Assembly (NCBI RefSeq): GCF_907164915.1 | Contig: NC_061868.1 | Location: 25,291,819-25,355,818 of the forward strand | Source: Impatiens glandulifera | Lineage: Eukaryota > Streptophyta > Magnoliopsida > Ericales > Balsaminaceae | Reading direction: 5' to 3' | DNA length: 64,000 bases | Notes under the pieces: generated by a model | What the model was told of the DNA's origin: nothing | Database searches by the model: none | Seen by the model: only the letters and a program-made list of their open reading frames with translations | Position numbers and translations under genes: made by a program | In this document: one piece after another, positions 33,431 to 45,691 of the stretch | Layout of the letters: every line of letters starts with the position of its first letter | How positions within the stretch are numbered: the first letter of the stretch is position 1

Positions 33431-34507
33431 CTTGTTTATGAATCGACTTATATACTAGATCTTTCTTAGAAAGCCTCGCACTTCTTTCTCGCTTCGTGGA
33501 GGTGGCATTGTCGTGATCGCTTCTATCTTGCTCGAATCAACCTCAATTCCTCTTTGCGTGATTAAGAAGCCTAACATCTTTCTTGCTGTCACTCCAAATG
33601 TGCACTTCTTTAGGTTGAGCCTAAATTGGAACTTCCTGATGCGTTGTAAGAATTTGTCAAGATTTTGGATGTTCCATTCTCGATCTTTTGATTTGACAAT
33701 CATATCGTCGACATAGACTTCTACCTCCTTGTGGATCATATCGTGAAGAATCATCGTGACAGCTCGTTGATACGTTGCTCATGCGTTCATCAGCCCGAAA
33801 GGCATGACTCGATAACAAAATGTTCCGACTTATGTGATGAACGTTGTCTTCTCTTTGTCTTCAGGAGACATCAGTGCTTGGTTGTAGCCTGAGAATCCGT
33901 CCATGAATGATAGGAGTTGATGGTCTGCTGCATGATCCACTAGCACGTCGATGTGTGGTAGTGGAAAGCTATCTATAGGGCTTGCTTTGTTGAGATCCCG
34001 ATAGTCTACACATACTCGGATCTTTTCATATTTCTTTGCGACTGAGACTACATTGGTGATCCACTCTGGGTAATCTACCACTTCAAGGAATCCTGCGTCG
34101 AGCTGTTTCTGAACTTCCTCTTTGATCTTGTCCACGATGTCTGTTTTCATTCTTCGGAGCTTCTGCTTCACCGGTCTTGCGTCTTCATAAAGTGGTATGC
34201 GATGTTGGATGATTTCTGGATCAATGCCTGGCATATCTTTATAGGACCATGCAAAAACATCTTTGTTTGCTTTGAAAAGTTTAGTCATATTTTCTCGTTC
34301 TAAATCGTTTAAACTTTTTCCGATTAAAACAATTTGAGGATCTTTTTCTATGTTAAGATTTATTTCAATTGTTTCTTCCGCAGTGGATAAATTCTCCTCT
34401 TGTTTATCTAGATAATGCCTCATCTCATAGGTCATTTTTGATTTAAATGTTTCATCGGAGGACATATAATCAAAAGTTTCTTCTTCATTGTTAAAAACAT
34501 TTTTCAA
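33431..34507 (-). pseudogene. pol: Element F reverse transcriptase
   Basis: Two open pieces. 34507-33830 holds VFAWSYKDMPGIDPEIIQHR, VCVDYRDLNKASPIDSFPLP, SFMDGFSGYNQ and MSPEDKEKTTFIT. 33754-33455 holds the catalytic VYVDDMIVKSK and FGVTARKMLGFLITQRGIEV. Between them (FRLMPFGLxNAxATY region) is a frameshift with a stop near 33830. After the second piece a stop falls at about 33453. RT is otherwise nearly complete. No protease motif is visible upstream, so the gag-protease junction appears deleted. Confidence 0.85.
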
Positions 34508-35352
34508 GGTGCCTAGAGACTTAGAATTATTAGGATAATGTTCTGCATGTGAATGGAATTCAGAAATGATAGATTTTAAGTTCGAATTGTTTTTAGCAAA
34601 TGCATGTTTCGTAAAGTACGGATCTTCCTCCTCGATGTCTGTGACGTCATCAATTGGTTTTACCCTTAGGTACTATGATGATCTTAGCGTCGATCAGATC
34701 TTGAATCTTCTATTTGAAAGGGAAACAACAATTAGTGGAATGCCCTCTAGTCTAGTGATATTCGCACCACTCATTTGCGAACTTGCCCATTACTTCTCTC
34801 CCAGGTTCCGATGTTAACGTTTGAATCAAGTTCTTCTGCAACAAGTTCCTTAAGGCCTTCGACAATGACATCCCCAAGTCGTCAAATTTTCTACAAGGTG
34901 GAGCAGTAGTGGCACTCCTTGCTTGTGATGATTGTTGACTTTGTTTAGGCGAAATGGGTTCTTTTGATGAGTATTTTGGTTCTTGAGTTTGACGTGCTTG
35001 CATGGCTCTTGTTTTGAATAGACCTTTCTACAGCTTTCCAACCGTCCATGAATGCCTTGCTTACCCTTTCTCTTTCTTCTCGCAAGCTTTTCGGATTAAG
35101 GGGTTCGATTGTCGCATAAGTTTCGACTTCTGTTGTGAGGTCTTCAAGTTGTTGTCCCTATTGTATCAGTGTATCACGAAGATCGTCTAGCTTTAGATTA
35201 ACTGACTCATTAAACCTTCTTAGTGGGTTAGTCAATGTAAATGATGATGAATATGAGTATGTTGTGTTCAAGAGAACAAAGTTAGTTCGAAACCCTTTAT
35301 CAAGTAAAACAAGCAATGCGTTGCTCGTATGCACATAATCCCCAACACGCAA
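34508..35352 (-). pseudogene. gag: Element F gag remnant
   Basis: Minus-strand pieces in shifting frames: KLDDLRDTLIQ (35158-35352), a basic/serine stretch, then CRKFDDLGMSLSKALRNLLQ and GKFANEWCEYH (34752-35003), the CxYH-type end of Tat Gag proteins, followed towards RT by DDVTDIEEEDPYF and FHSHAEHYPNN. Stops are frequent. The main capsid part is absent. A D-S/T-G protease is not seen. Confidence 0.6.
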
Positions 35353-36422
35353 TAGACGCTCAATTTACCCATTCACAATGTATAAAATGTAGAAAAGGAT
35401 GAGTAAAATAAGAATGAGTTATTTTATTAAAAATCCTAAGTGTCATGGATAAAATCACAAACTCAAGTCATAAAATAAAATAAGAAAAGAAAGCAAGCAC
35501 CCCTCATCCTTTCGTTACAATGTGTCTCATGTATCTTCATAAAGAGATTGACATTTTAAGCAAAAAGAAATCTAGTCTAAGTCTTCGAATCTTCAAGTCT
35601 TTCCATCTTTCTTGATCGTCTTTGCGCCTCATGTGTCTCTCTTGATCGTCTTTGTGTTTGACGCGTCTTTCTTGCGCTTAGAATCTGAGTAGTAAAGACA
35701 CAAAGAAAGAAAACTAGTTACATTAGATTCTTCTTTTAGCTTTTCTAGGTTTCCTCGATTTTACTCCTTTAAAACTATTAGGTTTAGCCTCAAGATTTCG
35801 AAATTGTTCACATGTTTCATGTCATTTTAAAACTTTGAATGGATAAACTGAGCGCCTAAAAATATTTATATGCATACATGTATTTATCATATATAGTAGT
35901 CAAGTAAAGGGCTTCGTGACGTGGCTTTGTTGCTCGACAGGACGAGACGAGGCAACGGCTTGGAAGAATTGGCTTTTTGGATTTTTGTTCTAAAGTTGGA
36001 AATGGCTTAAGAGAGAGTTGTTCCACCGACAAGGATACTATCCCAAAAGGGATATCTCGATGTAAGGGGAGCTCTCAATTGGACATCCCCCTCACCTCTA
36101 TTTCAAAATCCCCCATTTTCAATAGTAGGGGATATTTGAAAAGAAGAGAGGGTTAATCCAGGTTTTTTCCTAGTGTTTTTCTCAACTCTCAAATCACACA
36201 AAAAGCCTTTAAGGCAAGGGTTGAGGGTGTCATTCACATTGACTACCCTTAGCACATAAAATATAGATGTGTGAGCTTCATCAAACGATGTATACCCACA
36301 CCTTCACATTGGAGCTCCAAGTCTCATGCAAATAATCAATTAATGTGAACATGGAGTATGAATTAAAGTGTAAGAAAGTTTAAATACTTGGCCAAAATTA
36401 CTTTCAAGTCAAACGTCGAATG
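35353..36422 (-). other. Leader / deleted 5' internal region of element F
   Basis: Between PBS and the gag scraps. No sustained open frame. It contains two TTGATCGTCTTTG-type words (35610-35670) and a CCCCTCACCTC / GAGGGG stretch (36070-36160). Most of the original gag must be missing because only about 1 kb separates PBS from the gag end. Confidence 0.5.
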
Positions 36423-36440
36423 TCCCCAGCAGAGTCGCCA
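36423..36440 (-). other. Primer-binding site of element F
   Basis: Minus strand TGGCGACTCTGCTGGGGA, eight bases inside the 5' LTR end. The form matches the PBS of many plant Tat/Ogre elements, which I recall as tRNA-Arg-like; the tRNA identity was not checked. Confidence 0.7.
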
Positions 36441-36448
36441 GAAAACTG

Positions 36449-39054
36449 TGATCGATTTTTTTAAAAATATATTTTTTGATCAACTGGTTTGAAAATTCTG
36501 GGACACTCCTTAAAAAATTTTTTTTTTTGAAAACGTGAGGGGAATTAATTTTAATGTTTGAAAAATTGAAGTTTTAAAAATAAGGTTTTGTAAACAACTC
36601 CATATCTTACCTTCCCGTCGAATCTGGGAGAGATTGGAAGTTTTTTAATGGTAAGTGTGTCATAGGCCTTTTTAAACTTTTTTTTCAATATTAATTAACC
36701 TCACGACTAGAGAGTCGCCACCTAATTTTAAAAATTATGAATTTAGGAGATGTGAGTCCGACGTTTAGTTACGTGTGGGAAATGGTTTTTTAGACATTAT
36801 GTCCCACAACGCCCCTAAGGTCTCTACTAATTAATTTTGGCATTTCTTTAAAACATTTTTACGCTTTACATTTTAGAACTTTTCCATTTTAAGCATTTAA
36901 TGGATTTGCATGAGATAAACAAATAAGCAAAGATAAAAGAAAACGAGAGCAAATAATTCACACATAAAGTTATCCTAAAAATCAAAACTAGGCAAGTTAT
37001 TAATCCAAATTAATTGGCCTAAGTCTAGATTAATTTTTAAGAAACTTTAGTGAATTATTTAAAGGTCTAAAATTTTACTATTTTGGAGTTTTTTATTTAA
37101 AAAAATAAATAAAAAATAAAAAAATAAAAAATAATAAAAATAAAAAAGTCGTAGTAAATGTAAAGAAAATCCCAAGTCTAAGCTTGGACTAGGTTAAATT
37201 TTAATTAAGGTTTAATTTTAAATTTTTTCTCTAACCTAGGATCAATCAAGCCGCAAACTATAACTAATAAAAAAAATGTCAACAAAAAAATAAACCTAAA
37301 TCTAAAATGCAGGAAAAAAAATAATAATAAAAAATAAAAAAACTGAAGACTGCAGCAAGCGTCGCCTGGGAAGCGTCAGAAGTCTGATTCAGCAGCAGCT
37401 GGAGCAGAGAAAGCGTCGTCTGGAAAGCGCCAAGACCCTGGGAGAAGTGCTGGAAACGTCGGGAAAGCATCAAATCTTTTCATGTGGAGGGGCTCCTTGG
37501 TCGGATGACACATAAATATGGTTCATTGTGCCGTTTTGACCTAATCCTACTAACTAACACTTGGTGATCCAAATGGATCCCAAATTGCAAAATAAATAAA
37601 TAAATCCAGCAAGGTTTTAAAATATATAAACACCTATATACATACAAAAACATAATCCTAACAATTATAAAATAAATAAAATAAAATAAAAATAAAAAAA
37701 TAAAATAAAATAAAAGCAGATTGCTTCTTTGTTTTGGCTTTATGTTTTATATTTTTATTTTTGAAATTGCCAATTTATGGGCCGGTTTTGGTTTTAAAGA
37801 AATTTTAGGTCAATGACCTTTATATACATTAAGTTTTTTTTATTTAGATTACATATTTACAACAAGAAAAGTAAAAATCCTAAACACCTCTCAAAATAGA
37901 AAGCTTAAAGAAACAATATATGGAATTAAAAAAAAAAAAGATTCAAATTCAAATTCAAGAAGAAGAAAAAAAGACAAAAGAGCTTACAATGGGGCTGCTC
38001 TTTTGATGTTAAGGGTGGTAATTAATCTAAGATTCCCTAAGCAAATCTTGTGACCAAGTTAACAAGAGTGGTGTTTGCTTAGAATTTTCAAGCAGCCTAG
38101 AGAGAGAAAGGTGAAGGTCAAGGTCGAGAGTTGAAGTCGAGAAGGTCCTTTTGCTAGGGTGTTAAGAGGGGATATTTATAGGCAAAACTATGAAACCCTA
38201 TGGCCCAAAGACCCATTTAACACACTTGACCGTTGGGAAAAAACTATTTTAAACATTTACAAATGTTTAAAATAATGGAGCAATCTCCACTTGACCTCCA
38301 CTTGACATGTCAATAAATATCAAGTTTTCATCCAATGAGATTTAAGCTTTATTTAATAAATGAGGTAATACTTGGTCATTTTAATTTTTAATTAAAAAAT
38401 GACCAAGCCTTCTCTTCAGCTGAATTATTCTTGTTTGACAACTTATTCCTTTATTTTAACAATCTTTTTTTCCTTTTTTGACCTAGGATGCTTCGCATTA
38501 TTGTGTAGACACCGTTATCTTTTTATTTTTGCACGTTATCCCTTTTACACATCCCTTCATCCTACAAAAAAGATTTTGTTAAAAACACAAATAAACAACT
38601 TTATTTTTAATTATTCCTATTTATAAGGAACAATTATAATTAAATAAATAAAAAGCAAACTAACTTATTCAAGAAATCAAATTTCAAAGTTTAATCTAAA
38701 AAATCTAACAAACAAAATCTAACTAACGAAATTTTATAAAAATGCTAATATATATTTTGTAAAATATTTTTTTTTTAATTTTTTTTTATAAATACCCAAG
38801 TTAATCAATTAAATAAAACCTTGAATATTCTAAGTATAATAACTTCTCTAAGTGTTGTAACATAGACAAATTACTAACTTAACTTTATTAAGAATCCAAA
38901 ATCAATTATTTTCAGAAACTCAATTGTTCTAAAAATAATCGTCTTTAATATAAATCGTGCAATGAGTCCGTGAATGAATTCGAGAAAATTTTATATACTC
39001 AGATTTATGTAAAGCGTAAACTATAAAATTAGGTGTGAAAAATGAGTGTCTACA
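36449..39054 (-). repeat. 5' LTR of element F
   Basis: 2606 bp, paired with 24882-27296. It carries about 190 bp (about 38246-38440) missing from its partner; this part contains ACTTGGTCATTTT and AAAATGACCAAG as an inverted repeat. The minus-strand TATA box at 38171-38180 would drive the element RNA leftward. Confidence 0.9.
38171..38180 (-). promoter_or_regulatory. TATA box in 5' LTR of element F
   Basis: Minus strand TATAAATATC, followed by CCCTCTTAACACC. It is conserved in the 3' LTR. Confidence 0.6.
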
Positions 39055-39186
39055 ACATCTAACACTTTTAATTTCATTTTTGAACGTTTGAAGTTTATGG
39101 ACAGATGAAATCACAATCCGATCCAACTATTCATTTACTCTCACATATATATCCAAATTAATCATAATTCTCGACTTGACAAACCA

Positions 39187-39203
39187 AAGAAATTCAAATT
39201 ATG

Positions 39204-39242
<39 letters not shown>
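39187..39242. repeat. (TA)n microsatellite
   Basis: An AT-alternating run directly before the SINE candidate; a shorter one (39399-39411) follows it. Confidence 0.9.
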
Positions 39243-39246
<4 letters not shown>

Positions 39247-39400
39247 CCCCTCTTCTAGCCTAGAGACAACAAGATGTGAATATCTACAACCTCCTTGAGA
39301 GGTCTTGAGTTCGAGCTCATTAGGTGACATGTTCTGCGCTTAATTAAATGATTAAGTGTGTTTTCGGACTATGTGTTTAACCCTCTTGTGGCCACATTAT
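39243..39400 (+). mobile_element. Candidate tRNA-derived SINE
   Basis: TAGCCTAGAGAC (39255-39266) resembles an RNA polymerase III A box. GAGGTCTTGAGTTCGAGCTC, about 50 bp further on, fits a B box (GGTTCGANNCC type). The unit sits between TA-rich tracts. No clear tail or target duplication is visible because of those tracts. Confidence 0.4.
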
Positions 39401-39466
39401 ATATATATATATTAGTTAGTTAGTTAAAAAGTTGAACTTGTTATAAATATCTTACTTTCATCAAAT

Positions 39467-40372
39467 ATTTTTTTTTGGGGAAAAATGACTTATCGTCATT
39501 TCATTAAAAAAATTCAAAAGGAGAAAAAAACCACGAGTTTTAAGGGATCATTCTAGACAGACCTATAATGATTTTGAGTTCGTAACAGTTTCTGAATAAA
39601 AACTAAAAAGAGAAAAGCGTAAATGTATTATCTCATTACAATGCTTTCAATTCTAGTGACTTACGTAAAAGATAGATTTCAATTTCTGCATATGTTCCAA
39701 TTCTACTCCGTGTTTGGAATTCTCATCCATGTTCCCGTTAGGGCGTCACAATCTGAGACGATTTCTCTCCATAGCTCTTCAATGCTCTTTCGGGTTCTGC
39801 CATAAACTCTTACATTTCGCTCCTGCTAGATGTTGTAAACAACTACACCAAATCCGCACTTGAATACGTTTGTTGCGAATCTGTTTCCTTTGGCTTTGAG
39901 CACTAATGTCTCTTTGATTTCTTTCAATTCATTCGGGAAACTTAACTGGTCTAGGCTCTTTGCAAACCTATACCAAATCTCTAATGAAATATTGTAGCTC
40001 CCACACAAATGATCTATAGTTTCTTCATTTCACGTCCAGGATGCTCATATACTTGCTGATTTGGTCTGGAGTGCTAAGTCTTTCTCAGAAGGTGAGTCAT
40101 AGGATGAACTGGTGTCGTGGAATGATCTTGGTTGACCATACAAGAGGATCTCAATCTACATTTCGTGCTTTTTCCCGAGTTACCTCCCATATTCTTTTTG
40201 AAACCAGCTTCCCATTGTCTTCAGCTTTCCATTCATGAACATCGGGTCTATTGTGAAGATGTATGCTTCTTATGTGATACAATATCCTCTGTCCTTCGGG
40301 AACTCTTCTCATAAGCGAGTCCCAATTCCCGTCTTTGATATTTCTGATTTTCGCCACTACACAGTCCAGGGA
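39467..40372 (-). pseudogene. L1-type LINE fragment (zinc-binding end of RT ORF2)
   Basis: On the minus strand two open pieces read as the C-terminal zf-RVT part of plant LINE ORF2. 40357-40151 holds SLMRRVPEGQRILYHIRSIH and KLVSKRIWEVTREKARNV. 40008-39826 holds CGSYNISLEIWYRFAKSL and ends FGVVVYNI just before a QERNVRVYGRTRKS continuation with a stop at 39824-39826. The core RT is absent (5' truncation near 40372). The poly-T on the plus strand at about 39467-39475 would be its poly-A tail. Confidence 0.65.
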
Positions 40373-40519
40373 CGGATGGAACTTAGGGTTTGGGGCTCAA
40401 ACCCACCCTAGCTTGTCATAAATCTTTTTTATACAATTTGGCAATAGAATTTGGTACGATTTGAACATTGTTTAAGAGAGAGAAAAATATGTAGGTTTTA
40501 AACATTATTTGAGAGAAAG

Positions 40520-40564
<45 letters not shown>

Positions 40565-41734
40565 TTAGTATAATGATTATTTGAATTTTAATTAATTTAT
40601 AAGATTTTTATAGATGATTTTAGTACTTTTATAATATATAAGTATTTTTTATTTTTTAAATTTATTTATTTATTTACTTTATGTTCAAATAATATTTTAT
40701 AATTAATAATTAGTTTTAAATAATTAACAATAAAATAATATATTCTTATCTTTTAAAAATATATTATTATTATTAATCTAGTGGCTACATCCACAATTTT
40801 TTTTTAAAATTATATCTCATTAATTTTTTCAGTTATATATAATTTCATCTTTTATTTTGTAGAGTTCATCCCAATTTGTTTGACCAGTCTACTTTAATTA
40901 TTTCATGTATGAACCCACTTGACAATTGGCATTCCATGAAAACATATATAAAAAAATTCCTTCAATATAAATTAATAATTTTTTTTACTATCAATTAATA
41001 TTTAATAATAAATGTGTTATTATAATCCTATCTCAAATCTTGATAGCGGTGATAACTTATTTTATATGTCACAAATATTGAATTTGAATTTTTTTATTAT
41101 ATTTAATTATATAGAAACTTAGTTAAAATTTTAAATTACAAATATGCTTTCTTTAGGACAAATTTAGGTAAGAACTGAGACGACTTAAATCCAATTTTTT
41201 TTAAGGTAAAAAAGTGAAATAACTTTTTAATTTGTATTCACTATTTATGGATGGATAACTCAACCTACTTATCCATTTACTCAAATTAAATATTTATTCT
41301 TATATATATCAAAATTAATTACAACTCTCTACTAAACAAACTAAAAAAAATTTAAATTAATTTTTATTATATATATATATATATATTAAACATATTAAAT
41401 TTTACTTATATTTATAACTTTTATTATTCGGTGATTTTATTTTTTAATACTATATTATATAACAACTTAAATATATTTATTTATATAATTTAAATAAATT
41501 GCGTATTAATTAAATAATTTTAAAAAATACTTAAATTTATAATTTAATCATTATATAATATATATATATATATAATTTTTTAATATTATTTTTCTAAATA
41601 AATTAATAAATAATTTTAAATATATCTAATAAAATAAAAATTAACTATTTCTTAATATCATATTTATATAATATAAATATTTATATATAAATATTATCTA
41701 TCATAATAAAAATATTATATATATATATTACCGG
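40373..41734. other. AT-rich non-coding DNA
   Basis: Several short TA runs (40536-40560, 41371-41386, 41558-41573, 41717-41730). No gene. The last TA run directly abuts the pararetrovirus copy. Confidence 0.6.
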
Positions 41735-41741
41735 GGTAGTT

Positions 41742-42836
41742 ATGCAAAGTGATCAACACACCTTATTAATCATGAATCTAATAAACATCGTCTCAAGAAA
41801 TAAAAACATAAAGAATATAAAGAAAGAGGAATATGATATTCCTAAGGATTTAGACCTCCTAAATAAGTGGACAATTCCAAAAGTTGAACCTAGATTGATA
41901 TATCAACTAGGAACATTTGAAAAAATGGGTTTAAAACAAGTAGTAAAAACTACTGAAGAGTTAGTCTCACTAGATAATAGTGATATGATAATAAAATTAC
42001 TATCAGATATGGATATAGCATATTATAAACGATCCTATAAATTTCTACATATAGGACTAGTGCAGGTTGCATTTAAACCTTTAACCTTAGAGGGTTTACC
42101 AGAGAGCTTTATGGCAGCCCTAAGAGATGGAAGAAACCTAAATTGGAAACAATCCCTAATGGGAATAATACAATCCAGTTTAGCTCAAGGACTAGTTTAT
42201 TTTAACGTTTTTCCAAACTTACAATAATCTTTATCTGATACAAATATAACTGACTCCCTAACATTAAATTTTAAAACACATGGATATAATTATGCTCCCG
42301 GATCGGAAGTAATGTGTGTTTGTTATAGAATATACTATAAACCATTATTCACTTTAAATCCACTATGTAGAATAATGGAAAAACCCAATAATGAAACAAT
42401 TTTGATACAAACAAATTGTGATAAATCAAACATAACTAGTAGGAGACCAATTAAATGGGAAGAAATATCGTTCCCAGATAACTGGAAAATAGAACAAGCT
42501 GTACCTGTAAAACCACAGGTCCAGAATCATAATAATATATTAGATATTTGTCAAAGTGAGGAAGGAAGTGTCGAAGTAAGATTTGACACAAACCTAAAGT
42601 TATGTCCAATACAAAGACATAGCTCTATCAAATCATATATCTCACCATTAGATTACAAGGTTGAATATCCTTCTAGGGCATCCACCTCTCAAATAAGGGA
42701 GACAACGTTTTCAGAAGATTCAACTTCAATTACAGAAAGATTATATATCAATAGAAAAAACATTGTTAGGGAAAATAATACAAAAACCCTAAACGAACCA
42801 GAACCGACAATGTCGGAAATGAACTTTTCTATTTAA
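41742..42836 (+). pseudogene. Pararetrovirus ORF1, movement protein part
   Basis: The N-terminal part of the polyprotein; caulimovirid movement proteins enlarge plasmodesmata for cell-to-cell spread. The family words LHIGLVQVAFKPLT, LRDGRNLNWKQSL, GLVYFNVFPN and TLNFKTHGYN are readable. An in-frame TAA at 42225-42227 splits it just after the FPNLQ word, and another TAA (42834-42836) separates it from the coat part, both in the same reading frame. The second half is a hydrophilic linker. Start choice: ATG 41742 is the first in frame after the TA tract. Confidence 0.75.
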
Positions 42837-44475
42837 ATGATTAGTACACCCAAAATAGATTTCAATACTGGTTCTCCAGCCAGAAAAATAATCTCAAATG
42901 AATTAAAAAATCCGGGTTATACCCAATTCAGAAAATGGTTTTTTGAATGTTTTTATATTTCAGAAATAAAACAATTCGAAAAAGAATTTTATGAGTTCTG
43001 TACTGCTAAAAATGCTTTAATTCCTTTTACCTCTTGGTTCATAAGCACCTATGTAAAAAATTATATTTCGGTAATTGAAAGAACTTTTAAATTAGACTCA
43101 GGGAAAACCTATTTAGGGACATATCCACCTCAACAACCTTTTCATATTGAAAAAGGAGAAAAAATAATAAATTTCGCGCCATACAAAAATTTAATTGAAA
43201 ATGATACACTCCCAATAACATGCAAGCATATCAATTATATGTTTGAACAACAAAACTACACAAGTCTGTTCTTAACTATTCTAGGAGAACAGTTACACTC
43301 CATGGAAAATAAAATTGAAAATTAATAAAATTGATAAATGAAATCAAACTAGGTACATTAAAAATAACCCCAAAAGAAAAAGAAGCTTTACCAACTTTCC
43401 AACCACCTCCAATCATATCTGATTTCAAACTAAGGCCAATACAAGAATTTGAGAAAATTCTTGAAGAAAAATTTAGCAAGTTAAGTATTAAGACCTTAGA
43501 CAAGGAAAACAAAGATTAAATTAATAAAATAGATAAATGGGCTGATAAGCTTATACAAAGTAAATTTTACTATAATAGACCAACACCAATGGATGTTTTA
43601 CATGAAGAATACACAAATACAATTGATATTAGTTATTCAGGAAACAAAATTTATGAATGGAATATTGATGGATATTCAAACAAACAAATTTATAATACAG
43701 TACATAGGATGTTAATGTACTCAACAGTTTGTAAAAATAGTAAAAATAGTGATAAAACAATAGCGACAATGATTGTTGCTGGATTCACTGGACAATTAAC
43801 GGGCTGGTGGGATAATAATTGTCCCAAGAAAATAGAGATTCTATTCTTAACACTGTAAAACAAGAAAACAATAGCCTAACTGAACATGCAGTTTATACAT
43901 TAGCAATTAACATCATTGAACACTTCACGGGAAGGTTCAGTGATAATAGTGATACAATTAGAACATTATTACAAAACCTAAGGTATAAGACACTTTCAAA
44001 TTTTAGATGGTATAAATATACCTTTCTAAGTAGAGTAATGGAACTACCAGAATGCAATAATGTACATTGGAAATCCAAATTTATTGACGGCCTCCCTAGC
44101 CTATTTGCTGAAAGGGTTAGAAGAAATCTCAAAAAGAGTCATTCAATGATACCATATGAAAACAATACATATGGTGTATTAATAGATACATGTATACAGG
44201 AAGGACTAGCCTTATGTAATGAAAGACAACAGTTAGGTCAATTTTGCCAACAATTTGGTATAGATAGTCCTACATCTAGAAAAGAGAAAAAGGTGAAATA
44301 TAATAAATTTCACAAATATAGAAAACCACCCCGAAAATACTCAGACATAAAACATGAGAGGAGGGAAGAAAAGGTTAAAAACAAGTCGAAAAATTTCAAA
44401 AATGGTAAGAAATGCTACAATTGTGGAAAATTTGGACACACATCAAAATACTGTTGGGCAAAGAAAAAAAATTAA
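42837..44475 (+). pseudogene. Pararetrovirus ORF1, coat protein part
   Basis: Four open pieces (42837-43325, 43331-43519, 43589-43858, 43819-44475) together cover the capsid region. Words typical of this group include MIVAGFTGQLTGWWDN and, after a frame change, FRWYKYTFLSRVMELPE. The C-terminal end is lysine-rich and carries a CCHC zinc knuckle, CYNCGKFGHTSKYC (about 44412-44453), the nucleic-acid-binding signature of caulimovirid coat proteins. Breaks: TAA 43323-43325, TAA 43517-43519, and a frameshift near 43830. Confidence 0.75.
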
Positions 44476-45691
44476 TAATCTTGAAATCCCAGAAGACACA
44501 AAAAGATTAATAATCCAAACTCTACAAAACTCAGAATCTTAAGAATCTAATTCAGATTCAATGCCTAGTGATTCTGAAATAGATGACCTAGATAATGAAA
44601 ACATTTCTGAATCAAGCTCGGAAGACTCTGAATGTGAGCCTTGTCGATCAGGATTAAGTTGTCCTAAAAAAGAAACAAATAACCTAGATCAAAATATTGA
44701 CAAATCAGAATTATATAGAATCATATCTCAATTTTCAAATATGAAAGTTAATGTTTTAACATCAAATCATGCTTTTGAATTACTAAAAGCCATCAAAGAC
44801 CCAGAATTAAGAATGCAGATCATAGATCAGTTTAATTCTGAAGAAGAAACTTCATCCTCTAAATATGAAGAGCCAGAAGAAAAGAGGTTCAATTATAATA
44901 TTCATAATAAATCTTATACTATGAGTGAAGTAATGAATCAACTTAGACACAAGATTCAAAACAAAGAAGAGAATACAACCCTCACAAATCTTTACAAAGA
45001 AATTAATAATTTAAAGGAAGAAATTAAGATATTAAAAAAGAATAATATTATACAAGAGCCTATAATAACTAAGCTTGAGGATAAACCTAGCGAAAATAAT
45101 CAATATAATGACAACAAAGCAGAAATTGAAGAAAATATCTTCTCAGAAATTTTTTTATCCACAATAGAAATGGTTAAATCCCAAAAATGGCACATAAAAA
45201 TATCTCTCCTAATAGATAATCATTATACAAGGTCATTTACTGCTCTTGTTGATAGCAGAGCAGATTTAAATGTTATTCAGGAAGGACTAATCCCTACTAG
45301 GTATTTTCATAAAACAAGTCATACCCTATGGCATGCAGGGGGGATAAACTCCAAATCCAATATAAGCTTCCAAAAGCCTATATATGTATTGATAATAAAT
45401 GCATTCCTCAAAGTTTTATACTTGCTAAAGATATATCAAATCAGGTCATACTTGGAACCCCATTTTTAAACACAATCTACCCTTTTAAGATGATTAATAA
45501 TAAAGGTATTACAGGAACCTTCCAGAAATATGATATTTTTCTAGAATTTATTATGGAACCGTTTACTAAAATGTTACATAGTATATATGATAATATCAAA
45601 GCAAAACAAGATCAAATATACTTTCTAAAGAAAGAAATATATCTAATAACAATAGATGAACAACTAGAAAATCCTAAATTACAAGAAAAAT
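44476..45691 (+). pseudogene. Pararetrovirus ORF1, acidic linker and protease
   Basis: It starts with an acidic serine/glutamate linker (SDSEIDDLDNENISESSSED). The aspartic protease follows: ALVDSRADLNVIQEGLIP holds the active-site position, but the usual D-S-G reads D-S-R (codon AGA near 45258), so catalysis should be lost. A frameshift near 45345 moves the rest to another frame (ILAKDISNQVILGTPFLNTI), ending at 45691-45693. Confidence 0.75.

Larger units (their letters stand above)
24882..39054 (-). mobile_element. Element F: Tat/Ogre-type Ty3-gypsy retrotransposon
   Basis: It reads on the minus strand: 5' LTR 36449-39054, PBS, gag scraps, RT, RNase H, a second archaeal-type RNase H, integrase, a 3.9-kb untranslated region with tandem repeats, polypurine tract, and 3' LTR 24882-27296. 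The order RT-RH-aRH-IN with a long 3' region is typical of the Tat lineage (Tat, Retand, Ogre). LTR ends read TGTAGACACTC...ATCGATCA on the minus strand. ACATC occurs just outside both ends (24875-24879 and 39055-39059), a likely 5-bp target duplication with two extra bases at the left border. Several frameshifts make it inactive. Confidence 0.9.

Noticed and set aside
39307..39318. A tRNA gene at the B-box-like word
   Set aside because: No cloverleaf with matching acceptor stem could be read; only the box-like words are present.
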